The notes: generated from the sequence alone by a model not told the origin. Positions 1-8,680 are shown, counted from the first letter of the stretch. The stretch: 64,000 bases of DNA from QHXW01 sp035297145 (GCA_035297145.1 DATGZN010000041.1:35533-99532); one strand, 5' to 3'. Program-made: numbers and translations.

Positions 1-786
1 GTCCGGCGGCAGAAGAGTCGCTCGCCTCACCACCGCCGTGCGGCCTTTATCTTCCTTCGGGTACGCACTCGCGAGTTGTCCAGAAAGAGCCGACATCTCC
101 GCTTGCGCCGTGCGCTGGCTGACTCCCGGTTTTAGCCGAGCCATCAAAAATAGCCGCCGCACGTCACGCTGCGTGAACCAAGCCCGATCCTCATCCAATT
201 GGGAGAGCGGCGTCAAAAGGTCGCCGTTGAGTCCGTAGAAAGATCCCGTGAATTCCTTGGGCGCAACGCCAATAATTGTGTTCCCGGCAAGCACTTTGTC
301 GGCGATATGGCGATCCGACCCCAGGCGCTTCCAGCAGGAGTACGTCATGACGGCGATGTGTTTGTTGCTTCGGTCGTCTCCGGGCGAGAACATGCGTCCG
401 AGGAATGGCCGGATTCCCAGCACCGCGAAGTAATTCTCCGAGACGGGCCTCATGATCACCCTGACACTGCGTCCCTCGAAATCAAGGTCGGCACTTATAT
501 TGACCGAATTGGGCGCTGCCGCCACATCCGTGAAGACGTGATTGTTGTCCCGAAAATATGCGTAATCCGGATAGGAAACCTGATCGATGGCCTTCCCTGG
601 CGTTCGGCCATTAATCGCGACCAGGCGGTCCGGCGCCGGGGCGGCGGGAGGCAGAATCAGGATGGTGTTCGTTACGCTCAGGCCCACCACACCCAGGGCT
701 AACGCGATGGCGAGCGAAAAAACAGCGATTGAAGCGAGCTTCCACTGCCGCCGAAATGCCCGCATAAATGGAAGGACCGGGATCAT
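1..786 (-). CDS. ADOP-family ABC transporter permease, N-terminal part (cut by window edge)
   Basis: Read on the minus strand, an uninterrupted frame runs from ATG at 786 to the window edge (262 codons); an in-frame TGA lies 9 bases upstream of the start. One membrane segment (about residues 18-45, including AIALALGVVGLSV) is followed by DRLVAI, SYPDYAYFRD, NYFAVLGIRPFLGRMF and LMARLKPGVS. These are hallmarks of the MacB periplasmic core domain in acidobacterial duplicated orphan permeases. Such proteins are inner-membrane FtsX/MacB-like permeases, usually without a linked ATPase gene; their substrates are generally unknown. The C-terminal FtsX domain lies outside the window. Family call is confident, function is not. 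Confidence 0.85.
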   Translation of the reverse strand, partial: MIPVLPFMRAFRRQWKLASIAVFSLAIALALGVVGLSVTNTILILPPAAPAPDRLVAINGRTPGKAIDQVSYPDYAYFRDNNHVFTDVAAAPNSVNISADLDFEGRSVRVIMRPVSENYFAVLGIRPFLGRMFSPGDDRSNKHIAVMTYSCWKRLGSDRHIADKVLAGNTIIGVAPKEFTGSFYGLNGDLLTPLSQLDEDRAWFTQRDVRRLFLMARLKPGVSQRTAQAEMSALSGQLASAYPKEDKGRTAVVRRATLLPPD

Positions 787-891
787 GTCGGTTCAGCCTA
801 GCACGCCACCTGCCACGCCTCCGCTGATCTCAACGAAGCGATTGCTGTCGCACCCGTGTGATTTTCCGTCACGATTGTGACGATCGCGAAT

Positions 892-1263
892 CTACGACCC
901 TCGTTTTGCTGTGAATTCCGCCGGCTCGCCGCCCTCGCGCTCGCGCGTGAATTTGATCTCATCTCCGGAGATTTTGCCCTTGTAGATAAGCTTCACCGAG
1001 TTTCCGTTGAATTCCCTTGTCTCGGTAAACGAGATGTTGTCGCCATCGATTTTGCCATCGGCGATCTGCACATCGCCTTGGCGGCCGCTCACCGTACCCG
1101 TAAGAGTGCCACCATCCGCCTTCAAGGTAAAGGTGACCTCCCGCGTCTGCCCGTTGCGGCCCGGCACCTGACCCACCCATTTGCCACTTACATCCGCCGC
1201 AAAGGCAGCCACCGCCGCCAGCAGCAGAAACAGAATCGTAGAGGTGAAACGTGATTTTTTCAT
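892..1263 (-). CDS. small secreted beta-rich protein
   Basis: A 123-residue protein with a clear Sec signal peptide: MKK, then a hydrophobic stretch ending AAFA before ADVSGKW. The mature part of about 100 residues alternates strand-like segments (GKWVGQVPGRNG, FTLKADGGTLTGTVSG, IADGKIDGDNISF, YKGKISGDEIKFTRE). This pattern is typical of small periplasmic lipocalin-like proteins that are abundant in Acidobacteria and have no assigned role. It is convergent with nothing close and is divergent from the 1342-1719 gene. Function unknown. Confidence 0.8.
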   Translation of the reverse strand: MKKSRFTSTILFLLLAAVAAFAADVSGKWVGQVPGRNGQTREVTFTLKADGGTLTGTVSGRQGDVQIADGKIDGDNISFTETREFNGNSVKLIYKGKISGDEIKFTREREGGEPAEFTAKRGS

Positions 1264-1341
1264 GGCTGTAAAGGTACCACAGCGTGAAAAAATGTTACAC
1301 TCCCCACTGTTCGTTACGTCTTTTCAAGGGAAGGAATCGTG

Positions 1342-1719
1342 ATGAATTGTACCCGGCGCGTGGCCTTACTGATCATTCTGGGGATAGCGTCGGTTGGTTT
1401 TGCTCAGATTTATCGCCGGGGCCAAGCCGCCCCAGGAGCCGTTGGCGACGAGCCCCTGGCGACCTTCACCGGCGCCGTCCAGGACATCGATAAGAAGGTC
1501 CTGCGGATCAAGAGCGAGGACGCCAACACCTTGCAGTTCGTTTGTGATCGGAAGACGCAGTACTTTGACGGAGACAAGAAGATCAAGATCACCGATATCA
1601 AACCCGGGGATCGTGTTTCGGTGGAAAGCAAGCGCTTCCGCAATGGGGAGTTGGAAGCGATCCATGTGCGTTTAGAGCACCCCAAAACAGAAAACGCCGG
1701 GGCGCCAAAAACATCCTGA
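1342..1719 (+). CDS. secreted DUF5666-like (OB-fold) protein
   Basis: 125 residues. ATG 1342 is preferred over the adjacent GTG because AAGGAA lies 6 bases upstream of it. A signal peptide (ALLIILGIASVGFAQ) precedes a short domain with FTGAVQDIDKKVLRIKSED, KIKITDIKPGDRVSV and ELEAIHVRLEH. That arrangement resembles the small OB-like DUF5666 family of exported proteins. Expected location is periplasmic or extracellular. It is followed by a strong hairpin terminator. Biochemical role unknown. Confidence 0.75.
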   Translation: MNCTRRVALLIILGIASVGFAQIYRRGQAAPGAVGDEPLATFTGAVQDIDKKVLRIKSEDANTLQFVCDRKTQYFDGDKKIKITDIKPGDRVSVESKRFRNGELEAIHVRLEHPKTENAGAPKTS

Positions 1720-1733
1720 CGCCCCGGCATTTT
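1696..1733. terminator. bidirectional intrinsic terminator
   Basis: A perfect 9-bp inverted repeat, GCCGGGGCG (1696-1704) and CGCCCCGGC (1720-1728), is flanked by ATTTTG on the right and by A-runs on the left that read as T-runs on the minus strand. It overlaps the end of the 1342-1719 gene and sits between it and the convergent M48 gene, so it can serve both. Confidence 0.75.
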
Positions 1734-1748
1734 GAAAAACTGGCGAGT

Positions 1749-2735
1749 TTAGCTGTCCCGCCGCTTCAGTGTGGGCCGCTCGTCTTGATCAGCCGGCGCC
1801 TTCTTGTCGTCGTCGGTGTCGATTGGACCGCTACCCGGGCTGCGGCGCAACGTCGGGCGGTTGGGGTCGTCCTTGCGATCCAGGCGGCGGTTGTGCAGCA
1901 TCGCCAGGCGGTTCTTAACGTCGTTAAACTCCGAAGTGTTCACTACGTATTCCGGCTTGGCCTTCAAGATTGTTGCTATATTTTTCTGCGCCGTAGCGAT
2001 GCGGTCGTCGGTCGGAGGATGCGTCGAAAACACTTTCGACATGGTCCCCGGCTTTCTCTTCTCGAGCGTTTGGATCTTCTCGAAGAAGTCAACAAACGCC
2101 GTCGGATCATAGCCGGTCTTGTACATGTACTGGAGACCTAGCATGTCCGCTTCCGCCTCGAACCCGCGCGAGAACTTCAAAAAGCCTAGAGGAATGGCCA
2201 GGCTCGCGCCCTGCATGGCCGCGTAACCGGTCCAGCCATAAGGGATAACAATTTCGGCGGCAATCATGGCGATTTGCGCAATCTCGCCACGTGTCGCCTG
2301 GCGTGTACCGTGGCGTGCGGCCACATGAGCAATTTCGTGCGCCATGACGCCGGCCAATTCAGCCTCGTTGTCGGCTTTCAGAATGAGTCCCGAGTTCACG
2401 AAGAAGAAACCTCCCGGGAGAGCGAAGGCGTTCACTTCTTCCGAATCCAGAACTTTGATCGTGAAGGGGACTTTGGCGTCGGAGTTCCGCACCAGGTTCT
2501 GGCCTACCCGGTTCACATATTCCGCAATAATCGGGTCGTCAATCAGCTTGGCTTGCCGCTCGACCTCTTGCGCCAGTTGTTTGCCAATCGCAATCTCCTT
2601 CTCGAGTGAGTAGAAGTTTACGCCGCCGCTAACATTGCGATTACCGATCTCGTCCGGATCCTTCTTTTTGTCTTCCGCAAACGAAACCGGGATCAGGAGC
2701 GCTGCCGCCAGAGACCACGCGCAGAGACGCCTCAT
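1749..2735 (-). CDS. secreted M48 family zinc metallopeptidase
   Basis: 328 residues. ATG 2735 is chosen because GGAGGAAG sits 5-6 bases upstream; an in-frame ATG at 2750 would put this site inside the gene. The signal peptide (CAWSLAAALLIPVSFA) precedes the M48 domain. Zinc motif HEIAHVAARH is at about residues 133-142 and the third ligand lies in FEAEAD, about 193. The fold resembles BepA/YfgC periplasmic proteases involved in outer-membrane protein quality control. The C-terminus is charged and low complexity (RPTLRRSPGSGP, RPTLKRRDS). The next gene upstream is a paralogue, so this is a tandem duplication. Confidence 0.93.
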   Translation of the reverse strand: MRRLCAWSLAAALLIPVSFAEDKKKDPDEIGNRNVSGGVNFYSLEKEIAIGKQLAQEVERQAKLIDDPIIAEYVNRVGQNLVRNSDAKVPFTIKVLDSEEVNAFALPGGFFFVNSGLILKADNEAELAGVMAHEIAHVAARHGTRQATRGEIAQIAMIAAEIVIPYGWTGYAAMQGASLAIPLGFLKFSRGFEAEADMLGLQYMYKTGYDPTAFVDFFEKIQTLEKRKPGTMSKVFSTHPPTDDRIATAQKNIATILKAKPEYVVNTSEFNDVKNRLAMLHNRRLDRKDDPNRPTLRRSPGSGPIDTDDDKKAPADQDERPTLKRRDS

Positions 2736-2780
2736 TGGACTTCCTCCCATTTATACATTATAAGCCTGGACACACCGACC

Positions 2781-2811
2781 GCTTTACCTATCTTTACCTA
2801 TCTTTACCTAT
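2781..2811. repeat. three tandem 10-bp repeats upstream of the M48 gene
   Basis: CTTTACCTAT is repeated three times at exact 10-bp spacing (2782-2791, 2792-2801, 2802-2811), 46-76 bp upstream of the M48 start at 2735. On the gene's coding strand the unit reads ATAGGTAAAG. Phasing by one helical turn fits an array of protein-binding sites or a slippage-prone repeat. No factor is known for it. Confidence 0.6.
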
Positions 2812-2860
2812 ATTGATAACGGTGGCAGGGCGAGCCCGGTTTCTCTCGCGAATGAATTAT

Positions 2861-3835
2861 TTACAGAAGGTCTTCGCGGCGCTGGAGGGTGGGACGGTCG
2901 TCGCCATCTTTCCCGGATTCGGCGGCGTCGATCTTGCCGCTGCCGGGCGCTCTTTTAAGCGTAGGCTTGTTGGGGTCGGATTCGCGCTTCTGCTCCCGGT
3001 GCATGGCCACCAGGCGGCCTCGCATTTCGTTGAATTCAGACGTGTTGACGACGTATTCCGGCTTCTCCGGCAGGATCTCGTTGATGTTCTTCTGCGCCAT
3101 CCGGATGCGATCCTCGGTCATCGGATGGGTGGCAAAAACCTTAGCCACCGCACTGGGCCGGGTTTTTTGGAGCGAGTCGATCCGCTCGAACATGTCGATC
3201 GTCGCCGTAGGATCGTACCCCGCCTTGTACATGTACTCGAGGCCTAACATGTCGGCTTCGCCTTCGAATGCGCGCGAGAAGCTCAGAAAGGTCATCGGGA
3301 TGCCAAGCCCGGCCCCTTGCCGGATGGCATAGCCCGTCCACCCACCCAGAACCATCAATGGTAACGTCGCCAGGTTGGCGATTTGCGCGCGGGTTTGCTG
3401 GCGGGTCGAGTGCCGGGCGGCGGAATGCCCGATTTCGTGCGCCATGGCGCCGGCCAGTTCCGCTTCGGTCTCGGCGATCCGGATCAATCCGGAATTCACG
3501 AAGATGTAGCCGCCAGGAAGAGTGAAGGCGTTCACCGAGTCGGAATCGATGATTTTAAAGGTGATGGGAATCTTGGCATCCGAATTCCGCGCCAGGTTCT
3601 GGCCCACACGATTGACGTATTCGCTCAGGATGGGATCGTCCACCATACGGGATTGCTTCACCACCTCTACGGCCAACTGCTTGCCCATGGCCATCTCTTT
3701 CTCGATGGAGTAGAAGTTGACGTCACCCGCGACGTTGCGATCTCCGATCTCGTCGGGATCTTTCTTCTTGTCGCCGGCGAGCGAGAGGCCTGCAAACAAA
3801 GGAATTAACACGAGCGGGATCAGCCGGCGACGCAT
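2861..3835 (-). CDS. secreted M48 family zinc metallopeptidase (paralogue)
   Basis: 324 residues, with AGGAGG 6 bases before ATG 3835. Signal peptide LIPLVLIPLFAGLSLAG, then DKKKDPDEIG as in its neighbour. Zinc site HEIGHSAARH plus FEGEAD. The two neighbouring proteins share most of their length, including the KDPDEIGxRNV start of the mature region and the PEYVVNTSEFN stretch. The paralogue lacks the downstream partner's long charged tail but keeps RPTLQRRE. Likely a periplasmic protease of the BepA type. The gene pair is probably transcribed separately, because about 125 bp with the decamer array separates them. Confidence 0.93.
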   Translation of the reverse strand: MRRRLIPLVLIPLFAGLSLAGDKKKDPDEIGDRNVAGDVNFYSIEKEMAMGKQLAVEVVKQSRMVDDPILSEYVNRVGQNLARNSDAKIPITFKIIDSDSVNAFTLPGGYIFVNSGLIRIAETEAELAGAMAHEIGHSAARHSTRQQTRAQIANLATLPLMVLGGWTGYAIRQGAGLGIPMTFLSFSRAFEGEADMLGLEYMYKAGYDPTATIDMFERIDSLQKTRPSAVAKVFATHPMTEDRIRMAQKNINEILPEKPEYVVNTSEFNEMRGRLVAMHREQKRESDPNKPTLKRAPGSGKIDAAESGKDGDDRPTLQRREDLL

Positions 3836-3945
3836 GAAGCCTCCTGGTTCAGGCTAGCATACGTGCGGCCGAGACTTTCCGTTACCGAAAAGTTTGCAAG
3901 TCTTTCGGCGACGCGGCGATATACTCGGGCTTAATTCCCTTCACT

Positions 3946-4611
3946 ATGCGGTGGCTCGCGGTAATTCTGTTTTCTGGTTCTCTCGTGAATGCGCAGGAGC
4001 AGATTTCTGTATCAAACGCGGCCAGCATGCTCGCGGCAGGCACGACGGCTGCCGGCTCATTGGTGTTAATTGGGCTGAACCCGCAAGCGGGTGGGCCGTT
4101 CACTATTGATCCGCCGCCTTTTTTTGATCCCGGCACATGGACATTTTCCGGAAGCGGAGGCGCCGGTTCCCCGCAGTCAATTGGTGTATTGCCGTTCTTG
4201 GTACCTCTAACGCTTCCGCCGGAGATCATGGCCACGAACTTTAACGCATTGCAAACCATCAACCGGCAAACGGGCCTGGTGGTGATGTGGGACCCCACGG
4301 GTTTTGGAGAGCAAGACGTGCTGACATCCACGTTGAGCGGCAGTACAGTTCCCGGTGGGCCCAAGACAGGGCAGACGGCGGTCATCTGTAACGTGCCTGC
4401 CACGAGCGGACAACTCGCGATCCCAGCCGCAATGCTTCAAAATTTGGCGCCGAGTGCGCTGGTTGCTGTCGGAGGCGCATATATGGAGCTATCGGTTGCG
4501 CGGAGACAGGGCCACGCACAAACGTTCTCGCTTCCGCTGCCGGAGGGGAGTTCGGTACCGGCAGTGCTGCAATTTGTTTCATTCGAAACTTGGCCGGTAG
4601 CGATCCAGTGA
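3946..4611 (+). CDS. Solibacter-type secreted protein, short paralogue
   Basis: 221 residues. Signal peptide (WLAVILFSGSLVNAQ), then ISVSNAASM, the usual start of Solibacter-type (TIGR03437-associated) exported proteins. From about residue 60 it matches the C-terminal third of the next gene: PGTWTFSGSGGAGS, PPEIMATNFNALQTINRQ and DPTGFGEQD all have near-identical counterparts there. It therefore looks like a version of the neighbour with the central domains deleted. Location extracellular or periplasmic; function unknown. Stop at 4609-4611. Confidence 0.8.
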   Translation: MRWLAVILFSGSLVNAQEQISVSNAASMLAAGTTAAGSLVLIGLNPQAGGPFTIDPPPFFDPGTWTFSGSGGAGSPQSIGVLPFLVPLTLPPEIMATNFNALQTINRQTGLVVMWDPTGFGEQDVLTSTLSGSTVPGGPKTGQTAVICNVPATSGQLAIPAAMLQNLAPSALVAVGGAYMELSVARRQGHAQTFSLPLPEGSSVPAVLQFVSFETWPVAIQ

Positions 4612-4628
4612 GGCAGCGATATACTCGG

Positions 4629-6356
4629 GTGTTGCGTTGGCTTCCCGTAGTTCTGTTCTCCGCGTCGCTCGCAACTGCCCAGGAACAAATTGTTGTGGCG
4701 AATGCCGCCAGTATGATCGGCACTGCCACGGCAGCGCCTGGATCGATGATCTCGGTTGAGCTGATCCCCATTTTCGGTGATTTTGAGACGATCGATCCGA
4801 CATCGCTGAATGTGACGATTCTGCCGAACGGGGCGAATTTCGCCGAGGAATGTGGGATCGTTCCGGCGAACACGTCTTTCGGCCAGTTCCTGAACCCGAA
4901 CCAGGTGATTGCCGTGTTGCCCGCGACACTTCCATTAGGACCCGCGCAGTTGATGCTGTACCACAGCGGACTGACCGCGACGGCGCAAATTATGATCGTG
5001 CCCTCGAGTCTTGGACTGTTCCCGCCAAGTCAGGCATACCCGGTCTTGCAGATGGGCAGCGGCCAGATGCAAACGCCGAATCAACTGACACATCCGGCGC
5101 AGCCGGGAGACACCGTCACGATTTGGGCAACGGGGTTGGGTTCGGCCACGCAGGTGACGGTGGTGGTCGGTGGAAGGGCAACGACTTCTTCTTCTGCCGG
5201 GGCGGTGCCGGGACAGCCGGGAGTTGATCAGATCCAGTTCGTGGTTCCGAGCGATCCGACGATTCCGAATGACTGCTACGTGGCGGTGCAGGCACAAACT
5301 CCGGGCGCAACCAGCAATACGATTGCGATTTCCAAGACCAACGACGGAAGCGCGTGCCAGAGCACGCTGGGCTTTACTACTGCGGATTTGGCCACGCTCG
5401 ATGGAGGCGGAACAGTAGGCCTGGCTCAGTTGACGATATCGGCTGAAGTCGGCGCGCCATTGTTGCGGCAAGGAGACTTCTCATCGCTGACAGGCATTTT
5501 GCAAAGATTGACGAATCCTAGCTCGCCCGGTTTTTCGCGCACGGAATCGGCCAACTTTACCCCGTTGGGAGTGAACGCGACGGGTGCCGCGGAAATCTCA
5601 GGAACCGTGGTCGCCGATGACGTATTTTACGACTGCACCGCCTCGCCACCGAGTCCATCCGCAATCGGCGAGGTGGCGTTGTTCGGCAGTTCCTACGACT
5701 TTGGAAGCAAAGTCACGCTGCAAGGTTCCGGCGGAACGCTCGCTCTGACTCCGCCGGCTCCGCTGCTCGGAGGCTTTCCTTTTCTCGGCCAGCAAACCAG
5801 CGCGCCAGTCTCCAACCCGAGCCAGCTTCCTCCGCCGCTGTTTACGCCGGGCACCTGGACATTTTCCGGAAACGGCGGAACCGGTTCCCAAGCAACACAA
5901 GTCGCAGCGCCGTTCTCCGTACAATTGACGATACCTCCGGAAATCATGGCCACGAACTTCAGCGCATTGCAAACGATCAACCGGCAGCAGGATCTGGTAG
6001 TGGCGTGGAATCCCACGGGCTTCGGGGAGCAGGATGCGGTAAGCGTGACATGGAACGATGAGCCGATCGCAATTTTTTTTCTTCCGACGGCGTTCTCCCC
6101 GCCGAAAGGGTTGCAAACGGCCATCTGCAGAACCCCAGCCACGAGGGGCCAAATAGTGATTCCGGCGGCAATGCTTCAAAATTTGACGCCGGGCAAAACG
6201 GGCGGACCGCCGACCGCATTTGTTAACCTCTCGGTCTCCCCAAGATCCGGCCGCATCCAAACTTTCTTTCTTCCGCTGTCAATGGTGCCAGGAGCTTCGA
6301 TACACGGGTTGCTGCGATTTAGTTCTTCCGAAAATTGGCCGGTGATGGTGGAGTAA
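4629..6356 (+). CDS. Solibacter-type secreted protein with TIGR03437-like domain
   Basis: 575 residues from GTG 4629. This start places a normal signal peptide (LPVVLFSASLATAQ) at the N-terminus; a TTG at 4590, inside the upstream gene, is the longer alternative. VVANAASMIG follows the signal. PAQPGDTVTIWATGLG (about residues 155-170) is the typical core of the uncharacterised C-terminal domain named for Solibacter. The last ~190 residues repeat the region found in the preceding short gene. The pair probably arose by duplication and deletion, and shares the sequence GCGATATACTCGGG just before both starts. Exported; role unknown. Confidence 0.8.
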   Translation: MLRWLPVVLFSASLATAQEQIVVANAASMIGTATAAPGSMISVELIPIFGDFETIDPTSLNVTILPNGANFAEECGIVPANTSFGQFLNPNQVIAVLPATLPLGPAQLMLYHSGLTATAQIMIVPSSLGLFPPSQAYPVLQMGSGQMQTPNQLTHPAQPGDTVTIWATGLGSATQVTVVVGGRATTSSSAGAVPGQPGVDQIQFVVPSDPTIPNDCYVAVQAQTPGATSNTIAISKTNDGSACQSTLGFTTADLATLDGGGTVGLAQLTISAEVGAPLLRQGDFSSLTGILQRLTNPSSPGFSRTESANFTPLGVNATGAAEISGTVVADDVFYDCTASPPSPSAIGEVALFGSSYDFGSKVTLQGSGGTLALTPPAPLLGGFPFLGQQTSAPVSNPSQLPPPLFTPGTWTFSGNGGTGSQATQVAAPFSVQLTIPPEIMATNFSALQTINRQQDLVVAWNPTGFGEQDAVSVTWNDEPIAIFFLPTAFSPPKGLQTAICRTPATRGQIVIPAAMLQNLTPGKTGGPPTAFVNLSVSPRSGRIQTFFLPLSMVPGASIHGLLRFSSSENWPVMVE

Positions 6357-6363
6357 TTGGCCG

Positions 6364-6792
6364 TCACGCGAGCGGATGACGCCAGCGCAGGCCGGGAAAC
6401 CGGCTGTAGTCGCGATCGGCGGTGATCCATTCATTTCCGGATTCGATCGCCAGGGCCGCCAGATAGGCATCAGCTACTAGATTCCCTTTCGCCTTCACTG
6501 CCCGGCATAGCCCGGTGAAAATGTCCCAGTGCCGTGGGCCTGGTGCAACATTGACGCAATTGGGCTGATTTCGCAGCACCTCGGTAAAGCGAATTGCCGC
6601 CTCAGGCGGACTGGGAGGATCGAATATTTTGGGGTGGGTGGCGACACGCAGAAAGCCGGAAAGAACCAGATCCGACATTCCAAACGACTGGTCGGAGTTG
6701 ATGCACTCCTCGAGCCAGCGCGCATAGGACTTGTGCTCGGGCGCGCTTTCGCGGAAGGCGTATACGAGTACGTTTACGTCAATCAGCAACAT
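6364..6792 (-). CDS. vapC: VapC-type PIN-domain ribonuclease toxin
   Basis: 142 residues with the four acidic PIN positions: D5 in LLIDVNVLVY, D in SDLVLSGFLRV, D in LVADAYLAALAIE and D in TADRDYSRFPG. Known relatives are Mg-dependent RNases that cleave tRNA or rRNA and are blocked by a partner antitoxin. It overlaps the antitoxin gene by 14 nt, the usual order for VapBC pairs. The nearby VapB gene and promoter arrangement support an intact module. Target RNA cannot be predicted. Confidence 0.9.
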   Translation of the reverse strand: MLLIDVNVLVYAFRESAPEHKSYARWLEECINSDQSFGMSDLVLSGFLRVATHPKIFDPPSPPEAAIRFTEVLRNQPNCVNVAPGPRHWDIFTGLCRAVKAKGNLVADAYLAALAIESGNEWITADRDYSRFPGLRWRHPLA

Positions 6793-7030
6793 TGCGGCTT
6801 TCCATCAAATCCAGGATTGCCGAGGTATCATCGAGATCCACGCCAGGCCGCAACCTGCCTCCCGGGAAAGTCGGCAGGCGCACCTTACGGCGTTTCACCG
6901 GATGCTTCCGGCGCGCGAGCGTTTCACGGAGAGAGTCTTCGATGACCGCGGTCAACGTCTTTCCGCTGTCGGCAGCGTATTTCTTGGCCTCAGCCAGCAA
7001 GGGGTCGTCCAGGCGCACGGTGGTCCTCAT
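6779..7030 (-). CDS. vapB: VapB-type ribbon-helix-helix antitoxin
   Basis: 83 residues. The N-terminus MRTTVRLDDPLLAEAKKYA with GKTLTAVIEDSLRE is a standard CopG/RHH DNA-binding fold; the C-terminal half (PTFPGGRLRPGVDLDD) would wrap the toxin. RHH antitoxins repress their own operon, usually as a complex with the toxin. The gene starts about 7 nt downstream of the -10 element described next, so its mRNA may be leaderless. Confidence 0.9.
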   Translation of the reverse strand: MRTTVRLDDPLLAEAKKYAADSGKTLTAVIEDSLRETLARRKHPVKRRKVRLPTFPGGRLRPGVDLDDTSAILDLMESRNVAD

Positions 7031-7037
7031 ACATCAA

Positions 7038-7066
7038 GACATATCGCTATGGCATCAATATGTCAA
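7038..7066 (-). promoter_or_regulatory. vapBC promoter with overlapping operator palindrome
   Basis: On the minus strand TTGACA (7066-7061), 17 bp, then TATGTC (7043-7038) form a sigma-70-like promoter. The inverted repeat GACATAT (7038-7044) and ATATGTC (7058-7064) overlaps both boxes, as expected for VapB autorepression. The predicted transcription start is at or next to the vapB ATG at 7030. Confidence 0.65.
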
Positions 7067-7073
7067 GCGGGGA

Positions 7074-8615
7074 TCAGATGCCCTTCCGCCAGTCTTTGTC
7101 GCTGTTGCTCTTAAGCTGAATTGTCATCGAGCCGTCGGCGTTGAGCGGCTGTGCGCTCGCCCAGCGAATCGGGTGGCGGACTCCGGCTTTGGCTTCGATT
7201 TCACCGCGCAGAATGAGTTTGCGCCCGTCCATGCCGGGTGGCAGAATAAATGATGCCTGGCGAATCTTGCCTGCATGCGGATGGCCGGCATCGAGCGAGC
7301 CGCTCTGGCGAAAACTGCCGTCCTCGCTTTCGACCGTCACGCGCAGCACACCGGGGATGCCGGCAACTCCGTCGTTGGCGAATCCGATTACCAGCTCCGC
7401 AGTGCCGTAGCGTTTCCGCTGCCAGATCCACGACGGCCGCACGCGATAGCCCAGGCGGCGCTGCATGGCGCGGAAGCCGTTTGGGTAGCGTTCATTATAG
7501 TGGGCGAGATTGTCGGCTTCGGTCCACAATGCCCAGTAGTTGGCGCCGATGTCGAGCACATGCATCATGCAGTTTTCGCGCAGGTTCACGCCCGCGGCAT
7601 CAACTGCGATCTTGTTGACGTCGTAGTCGCGATTGTATCCGTCCTCGAGAATCGTGGCGAGCCAGGGCGGGCGGTTCGACAGCTCCTCGATCTGGATCGG
7701 CTCTTCGACCAGAATGCTGTCGGAACGCAGCCAGCAGCCGGCGCGGACGGCCATGTCCTCCACCTCGCGATTCCCGACGTTGCTGATGTCGGGCTGAGTA
7801 TTCACGGCCAGCGGCGTGCGCTTCCAGGTTTCGATCTGAAGTTTCGTCATGTTGACGAAAGTACGTTCGGCGGTACGGTAATCGGGGAACGGATTGGGCA
7901 GGTCGTTGGTGTGGCTCTCGCCCCAGAAGCCGTACTGCATCAGGTCCATCCACTCGACCAGCGGATTCGCATCGAACTCGGCGGCCATCAACTCGTTCAG
8001 CTCGCGGAAAGCTTTTAGAAATTGCGGGTGATCGTAGCGCGGCTCGACGGCATCGAAATGCTGTCCGCGGCGCTCGAGCTTGCCGATATTGGCGAGCGGC
8101 ACGCGGTCGCGGAGGAAATCGGGCAGCGCGATTTTAGCCGGCTGGATTTCGGGATTAGATAACTGCACGCGAAAACCAACGCGCAGCCCGCGCTGTTTGG
8201 CAGCGTCGAAGGTGAGTTTCCAGATGGGATGCAGGTTGAGGCGGCCTGCTTGGCTTTGCACGTCGCGCCAGTCGCAGCGGATGTACAAAACGTCGACGAA
8301 GGGCAGCGACGAGATCTTCGCCACGTGCTGTTCGAGCGTTTCCTTGCCCGCGCGGGCAGCAAGCGACGGCCCGCTTTCCTCCCACGTGTAGCCGACCAGG
8401 CCGAGGCCCCAGTTGCGAATGTGCTGGTCGGAGGGCGTAGTAGTGGCGATGGTGAACCAGCCTTCATCCTGCTCGATGCCGAACGGGCCCTGGTTGAGGC
8501 GATCGGCGACGGCGGGCCCGGTGCCGAAGTCGTAGCCGTCCCAGCGGTGCGAGGGGACGTCGGCTAGGGCGAGGGCAGGGAAGGTGGAGAGAAGGGTGCG
8601 ACGGGAGAGGGGCAT
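7074..8615 (-). CDS. secreted TIM-barrel glycoside-hydrolase-like protein
   Basis: 513 residues from ATG 8615, which gives the export signal SRRTLLSTFPALALA (twin-Arg-like SRR but weak for Tat). The body has barrel-type features: YIRCDWRDVQ, GLRVGFRVQL, MDLMQYGFWGESHTNDLP (an acidic pair at a strand end) and a C-terminal beta-sandwich-like part (GFANDGVAGIPGVLRVTV). The architecture resembles DUF4832/DUF4874-type or beta-galactosidase-like enzymes acting on polysaccharide, but I cannot name the family. It lies downstream of two other minus-strand hydrolase-like genes. Confidence 0.65.
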   Translation of the reverse strand: MPLSRRTLLSTFPALALADVPSHRWDGYDFGTGPAVADRLNQGPFGIEQDEGWFTIATTTPSDQHIRNWGLGLVGYTWEESGPSLAARAGKETLEQHVAKISSLPFVDVLYIRCDWRDVQSQAGRLNLHPIWKLTFDAAKQRGLRVGFRVQLSNPEIQPAKIALPDFLRDRVPLANIGKLERRGQHFDAVEPRYDHPQFLKAFRELNELMAAEFDANPLVEWMDLMQYGFWGESHTNDLPNPFPDYRTAERTFVNMTKLQIETWKRTPLAVNTQPDISNVGNREVEDMAVRAGCWLRSDSILVEEPIQIEELSNRPPWLATILEDGYNRDYDVNKIAVDAAGVNLRENCMMHVLDIGANYWALWTEADNLAHYNERYPNGFRAMQRRLGYRVRPSWIWQRKRYGTAELVIGFANDGVAGIPGVLRVTVESEDGSFRQSGSLDAGHPHAGKIRQASFILPPGMDGRKLILRGEIEAKAGVRHPIRWASAQPLNADGSMTIQLKSNSDKDWRKGI

Positions 8616-8680
8616 GGATAGATTGTAGTTGACATATCCCATTCGGGCGATGCGACAGCCGGTCGGCTGATTCGAACTGC

